DNA from: Dromaius novaehollandiae
Taxonomy: Eukaryota; Chordata; Aves; Casuariiformes; Dromaiidae
Assembly: GCF_036370855.1 (NCBI RefSeq)
Contig: NC_088099.1
Coordinates: 17,885,501-17,949,500, forward strand
Length of the DNA stretch: 64,000 nt
Direction: 5' to 3'
Shown here: in pieces, positions 11,241-25,329 of the stretch
Numbering within the stretch: position 1 is the stretch's first letter
Layout of the letters: each line of letters starts with the position of its first letter
Program-made: the position numbers and the translations under genes
The notes under the pieces: model-generated
What the model was told of the DNA's origin: nothing
Databases searched by the model: none
Seen by the model: the letters and a program-made list of their open reading frames with translations, nothing else

Positions 11241-13142
11241 CAGATGCAGCACTCCCTGCCTTCATCCGTGAAGGAGCTACAATGTGAGAGGGCAAGGTGC
11301 CCATTTATTCTCACTGGAAAATAAAACAACCTTAGAACTGCTCTTAAAGTTTCCCAGAGGCAATGGCTGGACATAGCCTATATTCACAGTAGCTAACTTT
11401 CCTCTTGCAAAAGAAAAAATCCAAACTAAAATAGCAACAAAAGACACATAACAATTTTTAAACCAAACTATTTGAAATGTAAGTAAATAAAATGAATCAT
11501 TAAAACTACTGGCCTCTTTCTGGTCTGGCAATGACCATGAATCCTGATTGTTTCATTAATTGCATGATTTTTTCTCTGCGAGGTAGTTACAAGTCTCCCA
11601 GTTCAGAAAGGCAAGAAAGGTAGTGAGTTAAATGAATGTCTCTTTCTTCAGAAGGCATCAAAGAAGAATTTTTATAGCACATAATAAAAGGGGGATTTAT
11701 TTGTGTAGTGTAACATATTATTATATTCTATTAAAAATACTTTCCAAATGTGTATTTCCATCCTGTTCCTGTGCTTCTACTAGATGTCTATTTATATCAA
11801 TTTATACACCTCCAGAATCCTAAAATGCTGCTATTCTTACTTCAAAGACTTTTCTAAGCATGAGCTGGAGATTTTCATTTGGCATTTTACATCCCCTAGA
11901 TTTTATTGCTTTTAAGTATCTTCAGAACACTAAAGAAATCTCTCTCTCAGCTTTTATTTGGTTGAAGCAAGCACCTGCAAGATAAACACAGAGTTATTTT
12001 TCCAGGAGACAGGCTTGTCATAATTTCAGCCAGACGGAATCTGTGTTTTATCTCACCTGATGCAATACCCCATATTAGTCTTAATTCACACTTCATTTCT
12101 AATAGCATGTAAGGCACCTTGAATGACTACTGGAAATCTTCTCTAACAGGCTGTACATTTTCGGATGAGATCCTTTGACTGAAATCAATGTGTTCTGGCT
12201 TTTGTAATGGTTTTACTCCTTGTTTCCAGCTACTATATACTTGGAAACACTCCTAAGTGCTTCTGACTATACAGCAGCTGTAGAAATGCAGTTCCACTGC
12301 AAGTGGTCCAGCCATAAACATTCTCCCTTGTGCCATTTGCCTTGTTTGCCACCCTAACCTACTCGTATCACATGTGCTTGCACAGTAGGTAGAATATTGC
12401 ACCTGATGTGAGGCACCAGAGTCAGTCCCAGCATCTAACTGGCAGGGCTCTGGTGATGACAACAGTCTTCTGAGGAGTCCCACACTGAGGGCAGCTCACA
12501 GCGAGAGGGTAACACCTCCCCAGAAGGCGCCAGCCAAAGGCCCCTGCCATGTCCAGCATGGGCAAGACTCTCTCCCTCAGTGGCTGCATAGAAAAAGCAT
12601 GTCCAAGCAGTCTTGAATTTCATCCACCTATGGAGGAGGAGGAGATGCTTCTAGATAATAAGAGCGCTTATGTACCATTTTTCACTCTCAACATGATCTA
12701 CAAACATTACGAAGCCCTCGTGCCTCTATAGCATTATCTCGGTTTTGCAGGTGAAGAAATAATAAAGCAAAAATTCCATTCTTCATTCTGGATCAGAGGA
12801 GATCAGTGTTACAAATGGCAGCTGCTGCTTTAACTCCCAGTCCTGTACTGAGCCCAGGCCTTGTTATTCTTTTTGATGAAAGAGCTGTTGTTAAATGAGA
12901 AGTGTTGCCATTAAATGACAGCAGACTCGTTGTGCCAATAACAGTGTCAGTAAGAATGCACCTGTGGCACTCGCTTTCCTGGTCAGCTCTGATGTGTGAT
13001 GAGTCCAGCAAGGAGAGAACCCTCCTAAACTTCATGGCACATTATGTAAATGTACTCCACTACTTTTCAAGATGTTTTCTTATTTTATTTCTCCCCTTTA
13101 CAACTGATGCTTCGTGGAGCCAGTTTTGAAATGGAATCCTAG

Positions 13143-13145
<3 letters not shown>
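11241..13145. other. Non-coding DNA, no gene recognised
   Basis: About 1.9 kb of mostly AT-rich DNA. No exon or preserved transposon is recognised. The stretch at about 11990-12110 has the even, non-repetitive texture often seen in conserved non-coding elements, but that cannot be judged without an alignment. A weak MIR-like phrase at 12735-12770 was not accepted. Confidence 0.6.

Positions 13146-13188
<43 letters not shown>
13146..13188 (+). repeat. 43-base uninterrupted A run
   Basis: Forty-three consecutive A residues, seen directly. No polyadenylation signal lies within about 30 bases upstream, and nothing upstream resembles a processed transcript. I read it as a mononucleotide microsatellite rather than the tail of a retrocopy. 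Runs of this length are prone to sequencing and assembly length error. Confidence 0.97.
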
Positions 13189-13190
<2 letters not shown>

Positions 13191-16100
13191 AGGCCAGAGC
13201 CTCTAGAAAGGAGAATGAAGATCAAAAAATTTATTTTTGTACAACGAAAATACACATGGAATTTTTCTCTTATGATTAATTTGTGAAGCTGTGCTGGAAA
13301 ATTGGGGAGGATCTCAGAAACTAATAGTGGAAAGCATCTGACACATTTGGGGAAATTTAGAGAAATTTTCCTTTGAGGACTTTCACTTCCAAAAAAATAG
13401 GGGATATTTGTCGACTCAGAATATTTTAATGTCTCCGTTCTGCACCACTAAAAATCAGACCTCTTGCAAGGAGGAAAGAAAAGTCAAAGCTATTTGTTTT
13501 TCAAATATGCTGCAGAAGATGGAATAAAATAAGGAATGCTTTTCTTCTTAGGCACATCATTACCCAGTACTGTTATAATTCTAAGAGTAGGAAGTCTCCA
13601 TCAGCAATCCAGTTATTACACCTCTTTGTCTGCTCTGAAATGTCTGCATTTTAAAAATAATCTATGGCAGCCCTTTTAAATGATGAATTTTAGTCACTAC
13701 ACCATTGCCATTATTCTGTTGCATGCTTCCTTCACATTCAGGAGCACAGCAGAACTCTTCACACCTTTTTCCTGCCAGATGAGAAGAGATTTGGTTTTGG
13801 CCTGCTTGTGAATAGTGTAACTCCATGTCTTCTAATCTAAGATCTCCTTGTAATATGAGAAAGAATGGGATAGATTATACACTGCACAGTGAAAGGATGA
13901 AGGAACAATGTTATAATTCAGCTAAACAATCAAAAAAAAAAAAGTGGCAAAAGAAGTGACTGAGTTAAAGCTGTCCTGAAATTCTCTATTTTCAGTCCAA
14001 AGCTCTTTTTGCTTTTTTCTGATTTTCTTTTGTGATGAACTGATGTACAGTTATTTAGCCAGAATAGTGTTGCAAACAAAGATAATTTATTTTGTTTTCT
14101 AAAACTGCCACTTAAGGAGAAAGAGATAGCCTTTGCATGAAAACAGAGCCTGGCACTTAATGACTCCAGGCAAGGTGGCTTACTGCATGCCAACATACAC
14201 AGTTTGCACAAAGTGCCCACTGGTAGTTGCATGACTAATTTTTGCTGGTGTGACATAGATGCATGTCACTAAATACTCACTGCAGACTGAATCTGTTACA
14301 CATTAAGGTGAGTTTTCCATTCAGTATAAAAATAGGGAAATTATAGCAAAATTTTCAGTTTGACAACCAGTTTTGAATTTTACCTTGAGTCTTTTCTACT
14401 ATAGCTGAAGCTAATGCAAAAATACTCTTATGGTTTATTTATACTATTAAAAAGGCTTAGTCACTTTGTTACTTTATATGTCAAAAATCTCAGGTTCAAT
14501 AATTAGTGATCTAGAAAGGAGGAAATTGAAGAGCAGAGATAAAACACATTTGGTCTAGGCCTGTAAATACATCCAACATTATCCATCACAACTAAATATA
14601 GCCCTCTATAGCATAGGGTTTTGGTCACTAGCCTCCTGCTACAGCAAAGGTAGGTTCCACCAAAGGGTGATTTATCCCACCCTAAAATCAAGGCCTGCAT
14701 AGAGATCCTAGCTGAATGAGTTTAGATGAAAAGCCAGTTTTGTCAAGGCCTATATGATGTATCCCACCTCTTTCCTAGAAGAGGCTGGGTTTTGAATCTT
14801 TAAAATCTGTTAGCACCACTATGCCTTTGCTCTAGAGTAGACTTAATTCTGGCACATAAATTCACAGGATAGGTTCAGTGCAGATAGCACTCTTTAGTCT
14901 AACCCTTAGAGAGCAAAGATTTAATGAAGACAGCAAGATCTTGAGCTGTGCCCATGGCAGGAAAAGCAAATTCTATATTTTTTCAATCTGTGAATGGTTA
15001 GTACTACATATATCTGGCTAGAGATTTTTTCCCACTCTGTTTCTATTAGGACCTTGGGATTTTTATCGCAAGTCTGACTGAAGGACTAATTTCAAGACAG
15101 AAGTCCAAGTATGGTACTGGACTTTATCTACTGAATAGCTTTATCAATAGAATAGAGAAAAACTCTTCTTAATTTCTGGAATCACCATGAAGCCTTAAAA
15201 TGGTTAAGACTTTTGTAGCCTGACAGTTACACGTCTGAAGTGCCAGCATATTCATGTATTGGATCAGTTTCTCTCCCCATGTATTTGGCTCAGTGGATGG
15301 AGATGGCTAAGTGAGCTAACAGAATTTACTAGTGGCAGTTTATATAGCTCAACATGTATTGGTAGCACATAGTAGAACCATGCCCACAACTTCTTGCTCA
15401 CATATAAGAAAATCCTATTTTGCAGAATGCTCTTTGGCTTTCATTGAACCCCGTCAATGTGTTTTACAAACCCATTTCAATTATTTTTCTGGAGATAACC
15501 TAAACCCGTCATAGCACATGGACATGATACAGTACACAATTGCTTTCTCTCTCTCTTAGTTTTTAAATTTATTTATGCATTCTGTTTGCTGGGTTTTTAA
15601 TTGTAATTTTTTGTTTTGTTTAATCAAAACCTTATGCTGTATTTTCCATGTGATGGTGGAGGAATGTAATGTAATGTCATTGGATCAGACTTGTAGATTA
15701 AACATGCTATTCTAGCACAGACAGAAATAGAAATGTTTTCCATATATGGCCCAAGCTCTAAGCCTGGGAGCAGGAAAACAAACTGTATGGGAAGCAAGAT
15801 TTCTGAAGTTACGGCACCAAACAAAACAGCATTACACTCACAAGAATTTTTTAGAGCAGTTAGTTACAAGATGCTGGAATTTCCATGCTGTTCTAGATTT
15901 TCTTTCTTGTCTCTAGAAATATCTATTTAATACATATTGTCAAATATTGTTAAACAAGCATTTATCCTCCTCTCCAGAGCTGAATCAGAAATGGTTTCCA
16001 CTGAGACATGCTGCTTCACATTGTATTTAGAATAGAAGTTACCGAGCAGTTGGTGGTCTGATCACAGTCCTAAGTATTACTGTAGAGTCCTCCTTCACAA

Positions 16101-17044
16101 GAACTTTGAGGTATACTAGATACCTTCAAGGTGATATTAATACCAGTGCTACTTGAAACCGCAAGAAATTATTGCGGTTTGCAGTTTCATTCCAGGAACC
16201 AAACTCAGTCCAGATGTTCATTTCAGGTCTGCACAGTTTTTGAGCAAAATTCTTCAAAAATTGAGTTAATTCAGGGCTTTGTGACAAAAAAAGCAAGGAA
16301 ATTTACGAAAAGAGGAAAGACCTGTCAGCTTTAGTCAAATTTCTGGTTTCTGTATGAGATACACATCCTGATACAACATATGTGTTAAAGAGCTGGAAAC
16401 TACTAATGCGATGTTTGTATGAAGAAATAGTATCTTTTATTAGAACAACTGACATAGTTAGAAAAAGCCAGACAAGCTTGGGGCATACAAGCTCTTCATG
16501 AAGTTGGAAATAGAGACTGCAAATTTCAAAGCTTCTAATGGATGTGTTAAATGGCCAGACTGTGCCTGAGCAAAAAGGGTAAAAATTACCCCCACAAAAG
16601 GTCCTCCGGGGCAACACCATCAACACCCTGGATCCTATACACATTCCTCCCTGAAGGTAATACACTTCACCCCATGCTTGACCTTGTGGAAACAACCACT
16701 TCGCACTGGGATGAACCCACTCAAGGAATAGATACATCTCTTACCAACAGGAGAGCTATTCTCGTAAAACAATTGCTCTAACCTTACTGTCTGGACTGTC
16801 AAGAAAAAGCTAAACTGGTGAAACTCTTCCGGATATTAACAGTCATGGATTTTTTTGGTTATTTAGCTCAATATGATTCCCCCTTCTAATCTCCCTCTGG
16901 TTCATGATCTCCTGTTTTCCCTGGAGATAACCACGTTACTGCCTCTTCTTCTGCAATATCCCACTCCCTGCTCCATAGGAACAAACCACCTTTGCACTCA
17001 GGTGGTCCATTCAATTAACATATCTAGTGAAGCATGAAATGGTT
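13189..17044. other. Non-coding DNA, no gene recognised
   Basis: About 3.9 kb, AT-rich, with no recognised exon, RNA gene or confident transposon. A tRNA-like A-box phrase occurs at 15286-15296 without a B-box. The 144-codon minus-strand frame at 16303-16737 has no recognisable homology. Confidence 0.62.
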
Positions 17045-17345
17045 GCTCTCAATTTTTATTGGAAGTTTGTTCTACAATACAATCAGCCTCATAGTGACAA
17101 ATTTGGGTATATTTCTTCTTTAAGTGGATCATCTCATGAATCTCTGTGTTGACAGAAGAGCCCGCTAATATCGTATGAAGATGATTCTATAAAATGATCA
17201 GTCCATCTCTATCTTTCCTCTGAATAACTAAGCAGACTGAGCAGTTTAAAGCTTGCACTGTAAGGCATTGTCTCAGTCTTCCAATCTCTCTTTGCTACTT
17301 TCTGCATCCCACGAACACACCATAGTATTTCAAGATTTAATAGCA
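17045..17345 (-). mobile_element. Old CR1-family LINE fragment
   Basis: The top strand matches the reverse complement of the 3' portion of an old amniote CR1. In order it reads: gaagtttgttctacaata (17062), gtgacaaatttgggtata followed by tttcttctttaagt (17094), gaagagcccgctaatatc (17155), agcagactgagcagttta (17231), gcactgtaaggcattgtctc (17255), then a variant of the 'ctctttctctgcaca' stretch. This order is what a minus-strand insertion gives. The right boundary is vague: decay continues into 17.4 kb. No intact frame survives. Confidence 0.78.
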
Positions 17346-20300
17346 ATAAGCATCAGCAAATGAGAGATTTCATCTTCCAGTTCTTCAAAATATTTATTTC
17401 TAATAACTGTTCTCCAACAGCTTCCTTAGTCATTAATAGACTGTAGTCATTTATCAACCTTATGTGGTAGTATTCCATTATCTTGCTCTTTGCTAATCAG
17501 AAAATAGCAGCAATTCTGAATGTTTTATCCTGTATCATTATCTCTTTCAAATAATGGTTGTATATCATTTTCCTTTTCCATGTTCTTTGTCATACTAGCT
17601 GTGTTGGCCCCACCTTGCCAATGTTTTCAGCTTCCCTGTTCAGTATTTTCTACTTTGGAACCTGTAATTTCTGCTCATTGGCATTTATTTTCAGGTGGAG
17701 GGTTATTTGCTATTTTATTTATAATTGTTGTTCTCAGTTCACCACTGAATCAGAATGGGCTTTTACTCAAAGTTGTCTTCTCTCTTGACTGTACAGTCGT
17801 GTTTGGCTTGGCCATATTAGCAGCTCCCTTTAAAAAATTCCCAGATTTCATTCACATTTTTCTATCTGCATTCTCCCCTACAGTATTTTCACGCATAATA
17901 TTCCTCAGTTGGGTAAAGCCAGCCCTGCTGAAGCTCCAAATAGCTATAATACTAGTCAAGACCTTTGGTTGCCAGTGCTGAGTGTAATAACACCATGGCT
18001 GCTAGCATGGAGATGACCAGCAGCTTCCAGCCCCACAAAGTACGCATGGTGAGAAGACAGCTTCGGCTTGTGCTCATGGAGACAGGCCAAGCCAATTGCA
18101 CTCTACAGACCCAAGAGGCTTTCCAAAGGAGAATCCTCCTTGGAGGACTGGAACTACAAAACTTGATAAGTACACTTGTAAAACTCTTGCAAAAAAAAGG
18201 GCTTTATACTGTCCAAAATTAGTCAGTGCTAAGCTAGAAAAAGGATGGTGAGTGAGAGAGTGGAGGTAATGGCTTGTGTTACTGTCCAGGAGACAGGTCA
18301 GGATCGTCCTGGTAGATATGGCTTTGTGCTATGGATGAGCTCTGTGCTGAGACTGAAACTTCCTAGTGTAGAAATACAGAGATGGAGACTGAAGGTGGAT
18401 TCACCTTGCTGACTATCAGCCATGTCTGCCAGTACTTATACCTCAAGGAGGTGGAAAGCTTTGTCCTCCAAGGGATGGATCCCTCCCTTTCTTGTTCCCT
18501 CTCTAGCAGCACTTCGCATGGTCCACTAGGTGGGCTTTGTCCTTCAGACATGCTAGATGCTACTAAAGCTGAGGCAAAGTAATTTAAAAACCTCCTCCAT
18601 TTTGCGTATGATTTTTAAAGATGTTCATGTTACGCCAGAGGAATTCAGCCCAGACCCTGAGCTTCACTGATGTGGGACAGGGGAAGGAGGTGACTTAAAT
18701 CTGCCAGCAGAGAACCCTCTTCAGATAAGAACAAAGGCACAAAGCTCATTAGTTACAGCTCCCTTGTGCCATTCCTGAATAAATCATTTTCAGGCTCAGA
18801 GAGTGCCTTATTCTTTTTAAGCTGTAAATTTTTTTTTCTTACAAAGAACAGACACAAAAATAGTTTGTTTTCTTGGAAATTCATTTTTCCATTAATACAC
18901 TGGTTAGGTGGAAGATGCTCAGTCCACCCCACAGGCACAGCATGTTTCACTTAATGATCATTAGCTAAGGGAATTAGGGACACAGTGAAATTCTGTTTGA
19001 AATTCTAGCAAGCAACTGTGGATTCTCCATTCCTGCTACAGCTCTGCAATGACAGACTGTGGAGTGCTATGGAGAGGAAAGAAGCTAAACCAGAGTGATC
19101 TCTTCACAAGCAAAATGTAGTAGTGCCTGCAATGAGTTAGGGACTGTACTTGCTGGTCTATAGATAGGACAAAGAACAGGAAATTTAGTTTCTATCAGGG
19201 TGGAATAAAAGCCTACAACAGTGATATTCTGGGTTATTCTGCAGAGAGATTCCAACAAAATTTTATGCAGAGTTATCACAATTCTGGCAAATCTAGGCAT
19301 GAGCAAACATAGACTCATTAGCACAACATTACAAACCTCCAGGTCTGCGCAGGTCAAATGACTGGGTATGAATATTTCTGTCTAGCATTTTTATGTGATC
19401 TGAGGGCACACACTCACACTGTTCAAAATTTACTTTGTGATATAGTAAACTCTAAATACTTGAAACATTTTTAAGTTTCCTGAGGCTTGTCGGAGCCCTG
19501 TCCCATTTTATTGAGTAGCATGTTTAACTTTATGAGTCTATCAGATGAATTCTAAAGTAAATAATATTTGAACAAGATGAAGAACATAAAGTTGCAAAAT
19601 AAAAAGCTTTTTGTATTACTCTGTACAAATACCCCAGAATTAGAGTGCTTGGAAACCTCTTAGAACTAAGTATGCATTTTTAAATAACGTAAGTTGTTCA
19701 GGCTGGAGTTACTGAATTCCAGCTTGACATTGAGCACTTAAAGAGTTTAGAGAATCCAGACTCTCTTATCAACTTGCAGACAAGGGCACTAAATGTCATG
19801 TGGGCTTCCTTTTGGCTTGTAGCCACAAGCTGCACATAGTATTTAATGTAGTCTCTGGTGCTTAATGTATTAGGAAAACCTGAAAACAAAGTGCCTGCCA
19901 TTAGTAAAATTGGTGCTGTCTTTTGACATTGTACAGTGTGCATTTCTGAACTGGTATTTCTAAAAACTTTCTTAACAACAGAGGGGCTTTTTTTTGCCCG
20001 TAAATTTTCCTCAAAATACAGTAACTAGGAAAAATTTCAGTGAGTGTTCTGAAAGCAGGTGTTCTCATTTTCAAACCATACGCTTGCTATGTTGAATAAA
20101 TACTCCACTTTGCTATGTTTTTTTTGCCTCACATTTTACCAGAGAATAATGAATGGACCATATGCATTACAGTAATGATTCTGGCATATCTTTTGTACAT
20201 AGTAAAATATTTTAATTGTAGAGTTAAATTCACCATGACTTAATGCTTACACACAGGAAGTTAGGAAGGGAAGATGATAAACTCATTAAACCTGCTCATT

Positions 20301-22729
20301 ATACTTTTTATTCATAGCAATTAATTTTTTGACAACATGCATAATATTATATAAAGGAAAGCATTACTCTGAAAATCTGTCTGTCAAAGATAGATAAATA
20401 AATATTTATAGAAGGACTGGTGTTAAAAGCTTCTGACAGATAACAGCCTATGCAAAAAGAAAGGAGGCCAGCTTAATTTCAGTAGTAGTGTTAGAATGCA
20501 TCGGTAGAAAAAAAGGGTCAGAGATACCAACTAAATCATAAATCTCAAGAGAAAAAAAAATGCTATTCTTAATACCTCTCTGACCATGAACACTCCTCAC
20601 AAACCTTTGAACTTCTAAAGTCTTTGTGAAAGTAATATTCCTGTTACTTCTTATACTACTTCTTACAAATCTTATATAGTATTACTTACAGTAATAGTCC
20701 AGTTGGCTTCCAGGAATCTTTTTGATATTTCTGTCCCCTCGTGGGCATGGTATTATCAAATGTGATCCATAATTTCTGCTCTGTGTTTATCCATGACCCC
20801 TGACTAGTGTCTCTTCCATCCAAACTGCTTCCCAAAATCCAGCCCTATTCTAGCACAAGAATAGGAGTTCTTTGCCTATCCTAAAATAATCCTCCATTCT
20901 AACCAAAGGGATCACAGAGGAGGAAAAAATAGCCAGTTTCGTGGGGAAGTAGAAAAGGGGGTACACACTGGGTACTGCTGCTGGTAAGAAACTTTTAGGC
21001 ACACTTTTGAGTGTTTTCCCACACCTCAGCCTACGATGCCACCACCAGCCTGTGTGAGGGTTGCCCACAAGGACAAGGTGGCATTCACAGCGATGGTTGT
21101 AGTACACACCTCAGCAGACTGATGTGTTGCATGATACGGACAGACATCCGCGAGGAAGCGGAGAGATCTGTTGGGTCCCTTCTCTTGGGCTGGAATTTGG
21201 ATTCAGGATACTAGAAGTAAGAGCTGCTGCTATGTTACCAATAATTATGAAACTATTCAGCATGCTGTATTTTAGCATAGAGGTGCTAACACAGCCAGCC
21301 TGACCACTGCACAGTGCTGTGACGCTACGTGAAGTACCAAAGCTGAAATGGAGTGGATGCTCCATGCCTCCCTGGGTCCCTGGTTCAACATTAATGTGCC
21401 AATGGGAACCAAAAGCCCCAGTTCAGAGGCTGCCAAAGCCTCCCTCAGTGCTTTGTGGGTCTCAAGACATCTGAGTTTCTCTAGAGGTGAGAGAGCAGCC
21501 TTTGGGATCCTGAAGGCTCACAGAGCTGGTGTAGTTCCTGTGCACAGCCCTGAGCTCATGGCCCACTGGGGAGGCAGCCCTGGACTCTTGGCTCAGCTGC
21601 CTCTGGGACACTGTGGCCCTGTGCTACATCCCTTTTCCTGACTAGCATTCCCCATCGATGGACTGCCTTGCTATCAGCCAGACAAAGGCATCTAAACTTC
21701 TCTACCTGTTGAGAGTAAAATAAAATAATATAAAATATAATAAAGCTCACAGGGGAAGCTAGTTTAAAGGGGAACTCATTCCATCCTAAAAGACAGTTCT
21801 TCCAAGACCTTTGACACTAAAAACCTGGACACAGTAACACACATTGAGTCTTATGTTGTGAGCTAAATTACAGGGTGAGTATGTAGCCATCAGCTACATC
21901 TTATGCAAGAAAGTGAGTAAATGTCTTCATTTACAAAACAGGCAAATTTGTAGGAAAATTGCATGTTCTGAAACTGATTTTGTTGAAAATGTGTATTTCC
22001 TTTCCACATATGGGTTTCTTACTTTCTTTTATGCATTTTGACATTATGTACACAAAAGGGCTTTAATTCAATTACTTCTCTCTGTATTAAATTATTCTGA
22101 CATTGTTTATTCCATTACTACTTCTACAAATTTGAGGAGGGCTGAACACTGGTTTTAATTCTGTCTGTCAGTTTCTGATTCATTGCCATTGCAATGTACA
22201 TCATTTGAAGTGGGAAATATTAGCAAAAGCTGGAAATTGCTCTAGGACATACTACTGGATGCACCCAGACTGACAGTCCAGAGAGAGAGGGGAAAAACAG
22301 TTACTCTGGCCACAAAAACATCCTGGTTCAAAGAAGATCTGCACATAACAATAGAAGTGAAACATTTAAATTTGAATATGAAAGGAAAGTTAATAACAAC
22401 ATGTAAGTTACAAAATGAAAGTACAGCCAACTGGTAAAACTGACAAAAGCTAAAGAAATTAATGAAATCAATGAAATTTCAGTCGCCAGTGGCATTCATA
22501 ACACTGTATATAAAGAAAGTGTTAGGAATAAAGACAGCTCAAACAAAAGAAAGGGTCAGTGGATATTAATTGATACTCTTGTCTCTGGAACAAAGCAGGA
22601 GAATTGGTTCAGCTCATAGGATACACATGGACCAGAAAGCTGATCATCTTTCATACAGGAGGATTGAAGCCAGAATCTCCTAAAATTAAATGTTCTCAAA
22701 TCAAAAGGACCAACCAACTTCATAGAGTT
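17346..22729. other. Non-coding DNA, no gene recognised
   Basis: About 5.4 kb. The first few hundred bases may contain further decayed CR1 sequence. The longest frame is 153 codons at 17520-17981. It is rich in hydrophobic residues because the DNA is T-rich, overlaps another open frame, and resembles no protein family, so I do not annotate it as a gene. An AT-only simple stretch lies at 21716-21744. Confidence 0.6.
21716..21744 (+). repeat. (TAAAA)n / AT-rich simple repeat
   Basis: A short stretch of A and T in irregular taaaa and tataa units, seen directly. It is low-complexity sequence with no further meaning evident. Confidence 0.85.
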
Positions 22730-23180
22730 CTAAGGGCTGAGGAGTTACCGAAATGAATACTTTACCAGGAAACACATTGGCATTTCCCCTGGCTTTCATA
22801 CACTCTTACTTTTCCAAGATTGAAAAAGGAGGAAAGGATCTACTCAGGAACATAATGCTGTTACACTGCTTCTTTACCCAAGCAAAATAATGGAACACAT
22901 TCTCTATAAAAGAGGTTATGAGAGCAATATAGAATTAGCATAAGTGTAAGCAGTTTCATGGAGCATAGATCTTGTCAAACAAACCATTTCTTTTTTGGAA
23001 AAGATGACATTTCTTGTTGATAAAGACAACCAGGTTGCTTGATGCAGTTTATTTGAATTTCTCTAAAGTGTTTGGTTTGGTACCACACTAAATTTTAACT
23101 CCAATATTTATAAGAAATACATGGGCACACCCAAGATTAAAAATCTGGCTCACGGGCTCATCTCTTATGTTCTCTGCTAT
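22730..23180 (+). mobile_element. Old CR1-family LINE fragment, RT-coding part
   Basis: Forward-strand remnants of the CR1 reverse-transcriptase region. Anchors are: aaaataatggaacacattct near 22884, catagatcttgtcaaacaaacc near 22966, a stretch like the CR1 phrase for taking over a neighbouring insertion target near 23000-23040, and tttatttgaatttctctaaagtg followed by tttggtaccacac near 23050-23085. The last corresponds to the conserved 'DF-KAFD-V-H' part of the polymerase, with frame breaks. No 3' tail is seen, so the copy is internal or heavily decayed. Ends are approximate. Confidence 0.7.
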
Positions 23181-25329
23181 ATTAGTATTTTAATCAATGT
23201 AGTGCTGTGGGCAACAGGTCTGGTAAAATTCACAAGAAGGTGAATTCCAAGCAGAAACTGGGAGGAGATTTGTGAAGAGCACGAGTAAGGCTACTAGTAG
23301 AATACCATCCCCAGGTCTGAGGTCTCCTTCCAGAAAGGATGCAGATATGAGGGATAGGGAGAGACCAGCACAGCTCACAGGATATCAGTGTACTTGCTTC
23401 GTGATGAAGAAGCTGCAAGGGGACTGGACCATGGCGTCTAGACACTCCTGCATGCTGAAAATACCTGACAGTGAGGAGAACATTTAATCCTGCTCACAGA
23501 AAGCATAGAAAAGCTAAGGGCTTCCTCACTCTGACTTCTACATAAGAATCAGTGATTGCCAGCAAAGAAGGGTAACTGAAACTTGGCATGCCTTACCAGC
23601 AGGATAGTAGTCTTATCAGCATCTGGAGTCTTTGAAATGAGATTTGGTTTAGGGGGTGTCTGTGTTAGAAACACACATGAAGTCAGCTGTTAGGAGAAAC
23701 AAGCCTCTAGCCTGCATATACAGTAAACCAGACAGTCTGAGTGGTTACTTCAGGACATCACCTCTTTGAGTTGGTGAGTTGTTCTCTGAGTCCTGGTGGC
23801 TTTTATCACAAAAGCTATCACAGGCTGAGCTGTGGGTATAAATATGCACACTAATGAGATCTGAAATGTTTTATGCAAGAACTGAAAAAAATGTAACTCA
23901 ATGTAAAGTATATATACCATACAGGCTAAAAATTACATACTGTTTTATTTGAGATTTTTTTACTTATGTGCTTAAATATTCTAATCTTGTGAATTACTGC
24001 AGAACCAGGAAATGTATGCAAATAGTTAACTTCAGAAGACATGTATGTACATGTCAAAATCTTTGTCAATTTTGTATTTAAATATAGCACATTAATAGCA
24101 CAGGTCAACTTCATGTGCTCAAGACTGTATTGTTACAACCATTTTTTATGGCTACATCAAACAGTGATGATGGCACTAAAATAGGTGCTAAAAACTTATA
24201 GCAAAACTTGGACTAGCCATGCAAATATTATACACATTTTCACAGATCACATACTGTTACTGTTGAAAAATAGAACAAAATGGCATGTGAACGTAGCTGA
24301 AGCAAATAACAATAAATGAAATAGAGGACAATACGTGATGCAAACAATTTCCATGATTCTGGATTTTAAAGAACAGCTATCCTACACATCAAGCCTTGCA
24401 TTTGCAAACAACAGTAGGATAAGGATCATTTCCTATTTTCTGGGACTGCTGTGTTTAACTTTTTCATTCCTATAGCAACATATGTGGTTTTCAAGGGTGC
24501 ATTAAGCCTGGTCTTCTAATGCAAACAGAGCATATTTATACACCACAGATAAGCAAAAATAATCCTGCTACTCTTGTTCTGTGGGTCATCTCTAACACTC
24601 AGTAACAGATGGAATGCAAGAAAGGTAAGCTGACACAGATTTCAACATCTTTGCAGAGAGATACATCCAGATCTTACATATAGAGAGCATAAATAGCACT
24701 TAAACTTACAGCCAAACCCAGAAATATTTTTGGTGAAAAAATTCACTAGAATACAAAAGAAGTAAACGTTGGAATTTGAAGCATGTGAGAGTGAATGTAT
24801 GCCGTTTGCCATGGAGAAAGCTGGAAAAGCTCACTGAAAGAATTCTACTCCATGCTGTCTAGTATGTCCTTTCCAAGAGTAATTTTTCATAGTGCTCTTT
24901 CATATTGGCACAAGAAGCCAGTTACACTGGGCCACTGCACAAATGTTTCTGGAATAAAGCAGTTGCCCTGTGTAAATACCTTCAGGAAAATAAAGTAAAA
25001 CAGTGCTAGAACCAAACAGCTCAACTTCATATGCTTGTGGTCACAGTAATGTACTCAAATGGCATCCTGCTATCATATGGTCTCTCCTGTGAAACTCAAG
25101 AGCTATAAATTTGGCACGTTGAATCATACATAGGCATATACTCCTGTCTGAACATCGAAGCAAAAACAAAGTTTTTTAATTAGATAGTTTAGTTAGCTTA
25201 TGATTTTCTGTTTGCCTATTTAATAGATTTTCACTCTTTTGCTTTAGACTTTAAAAATACCTGCTTTGGACCAGAAAAACTGCAACCAAATCCAAGCAGC
25301 GACTCTGTATAAATGACTGAAGATGTCGT
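23181..25329. other. Non-coding DNA, no gene recognised
   Basis: About 2.1 kb. Its first 100-300 bases may still be decayed CR1 sequence. Otherwise it is AT-rich with no recognised exon or repeat. An octamer ATGCAAAT occurs near 24015, as expected by chance at this length. Confidence 0.6.

Noticed and set aside
12735-12770. MIR-like phrase (attatctcggttttgcaggt)
   Set aside because: Only about 25 bases are similar, with no supporting flanks.
15286-15296. tRNA-like A-box (tggctcagtgg)
   Set aside because: No B-box follows at the right distance and no cloverleaf can be drawn.
16303-16737. 144-codon minus-strand open frame
   Set aside because: No homology recognised, competing plus-strand frame, no splice or promoter context.
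17520-17981. 153-codon plus-strand open frame, hydrophobic and membrane-protein-like
   Set aside because: The hydrophobicity follows from T-rich DNA. It overlaps another frame, lies next to decayed CR1 sequence, and shows no family resemblance.
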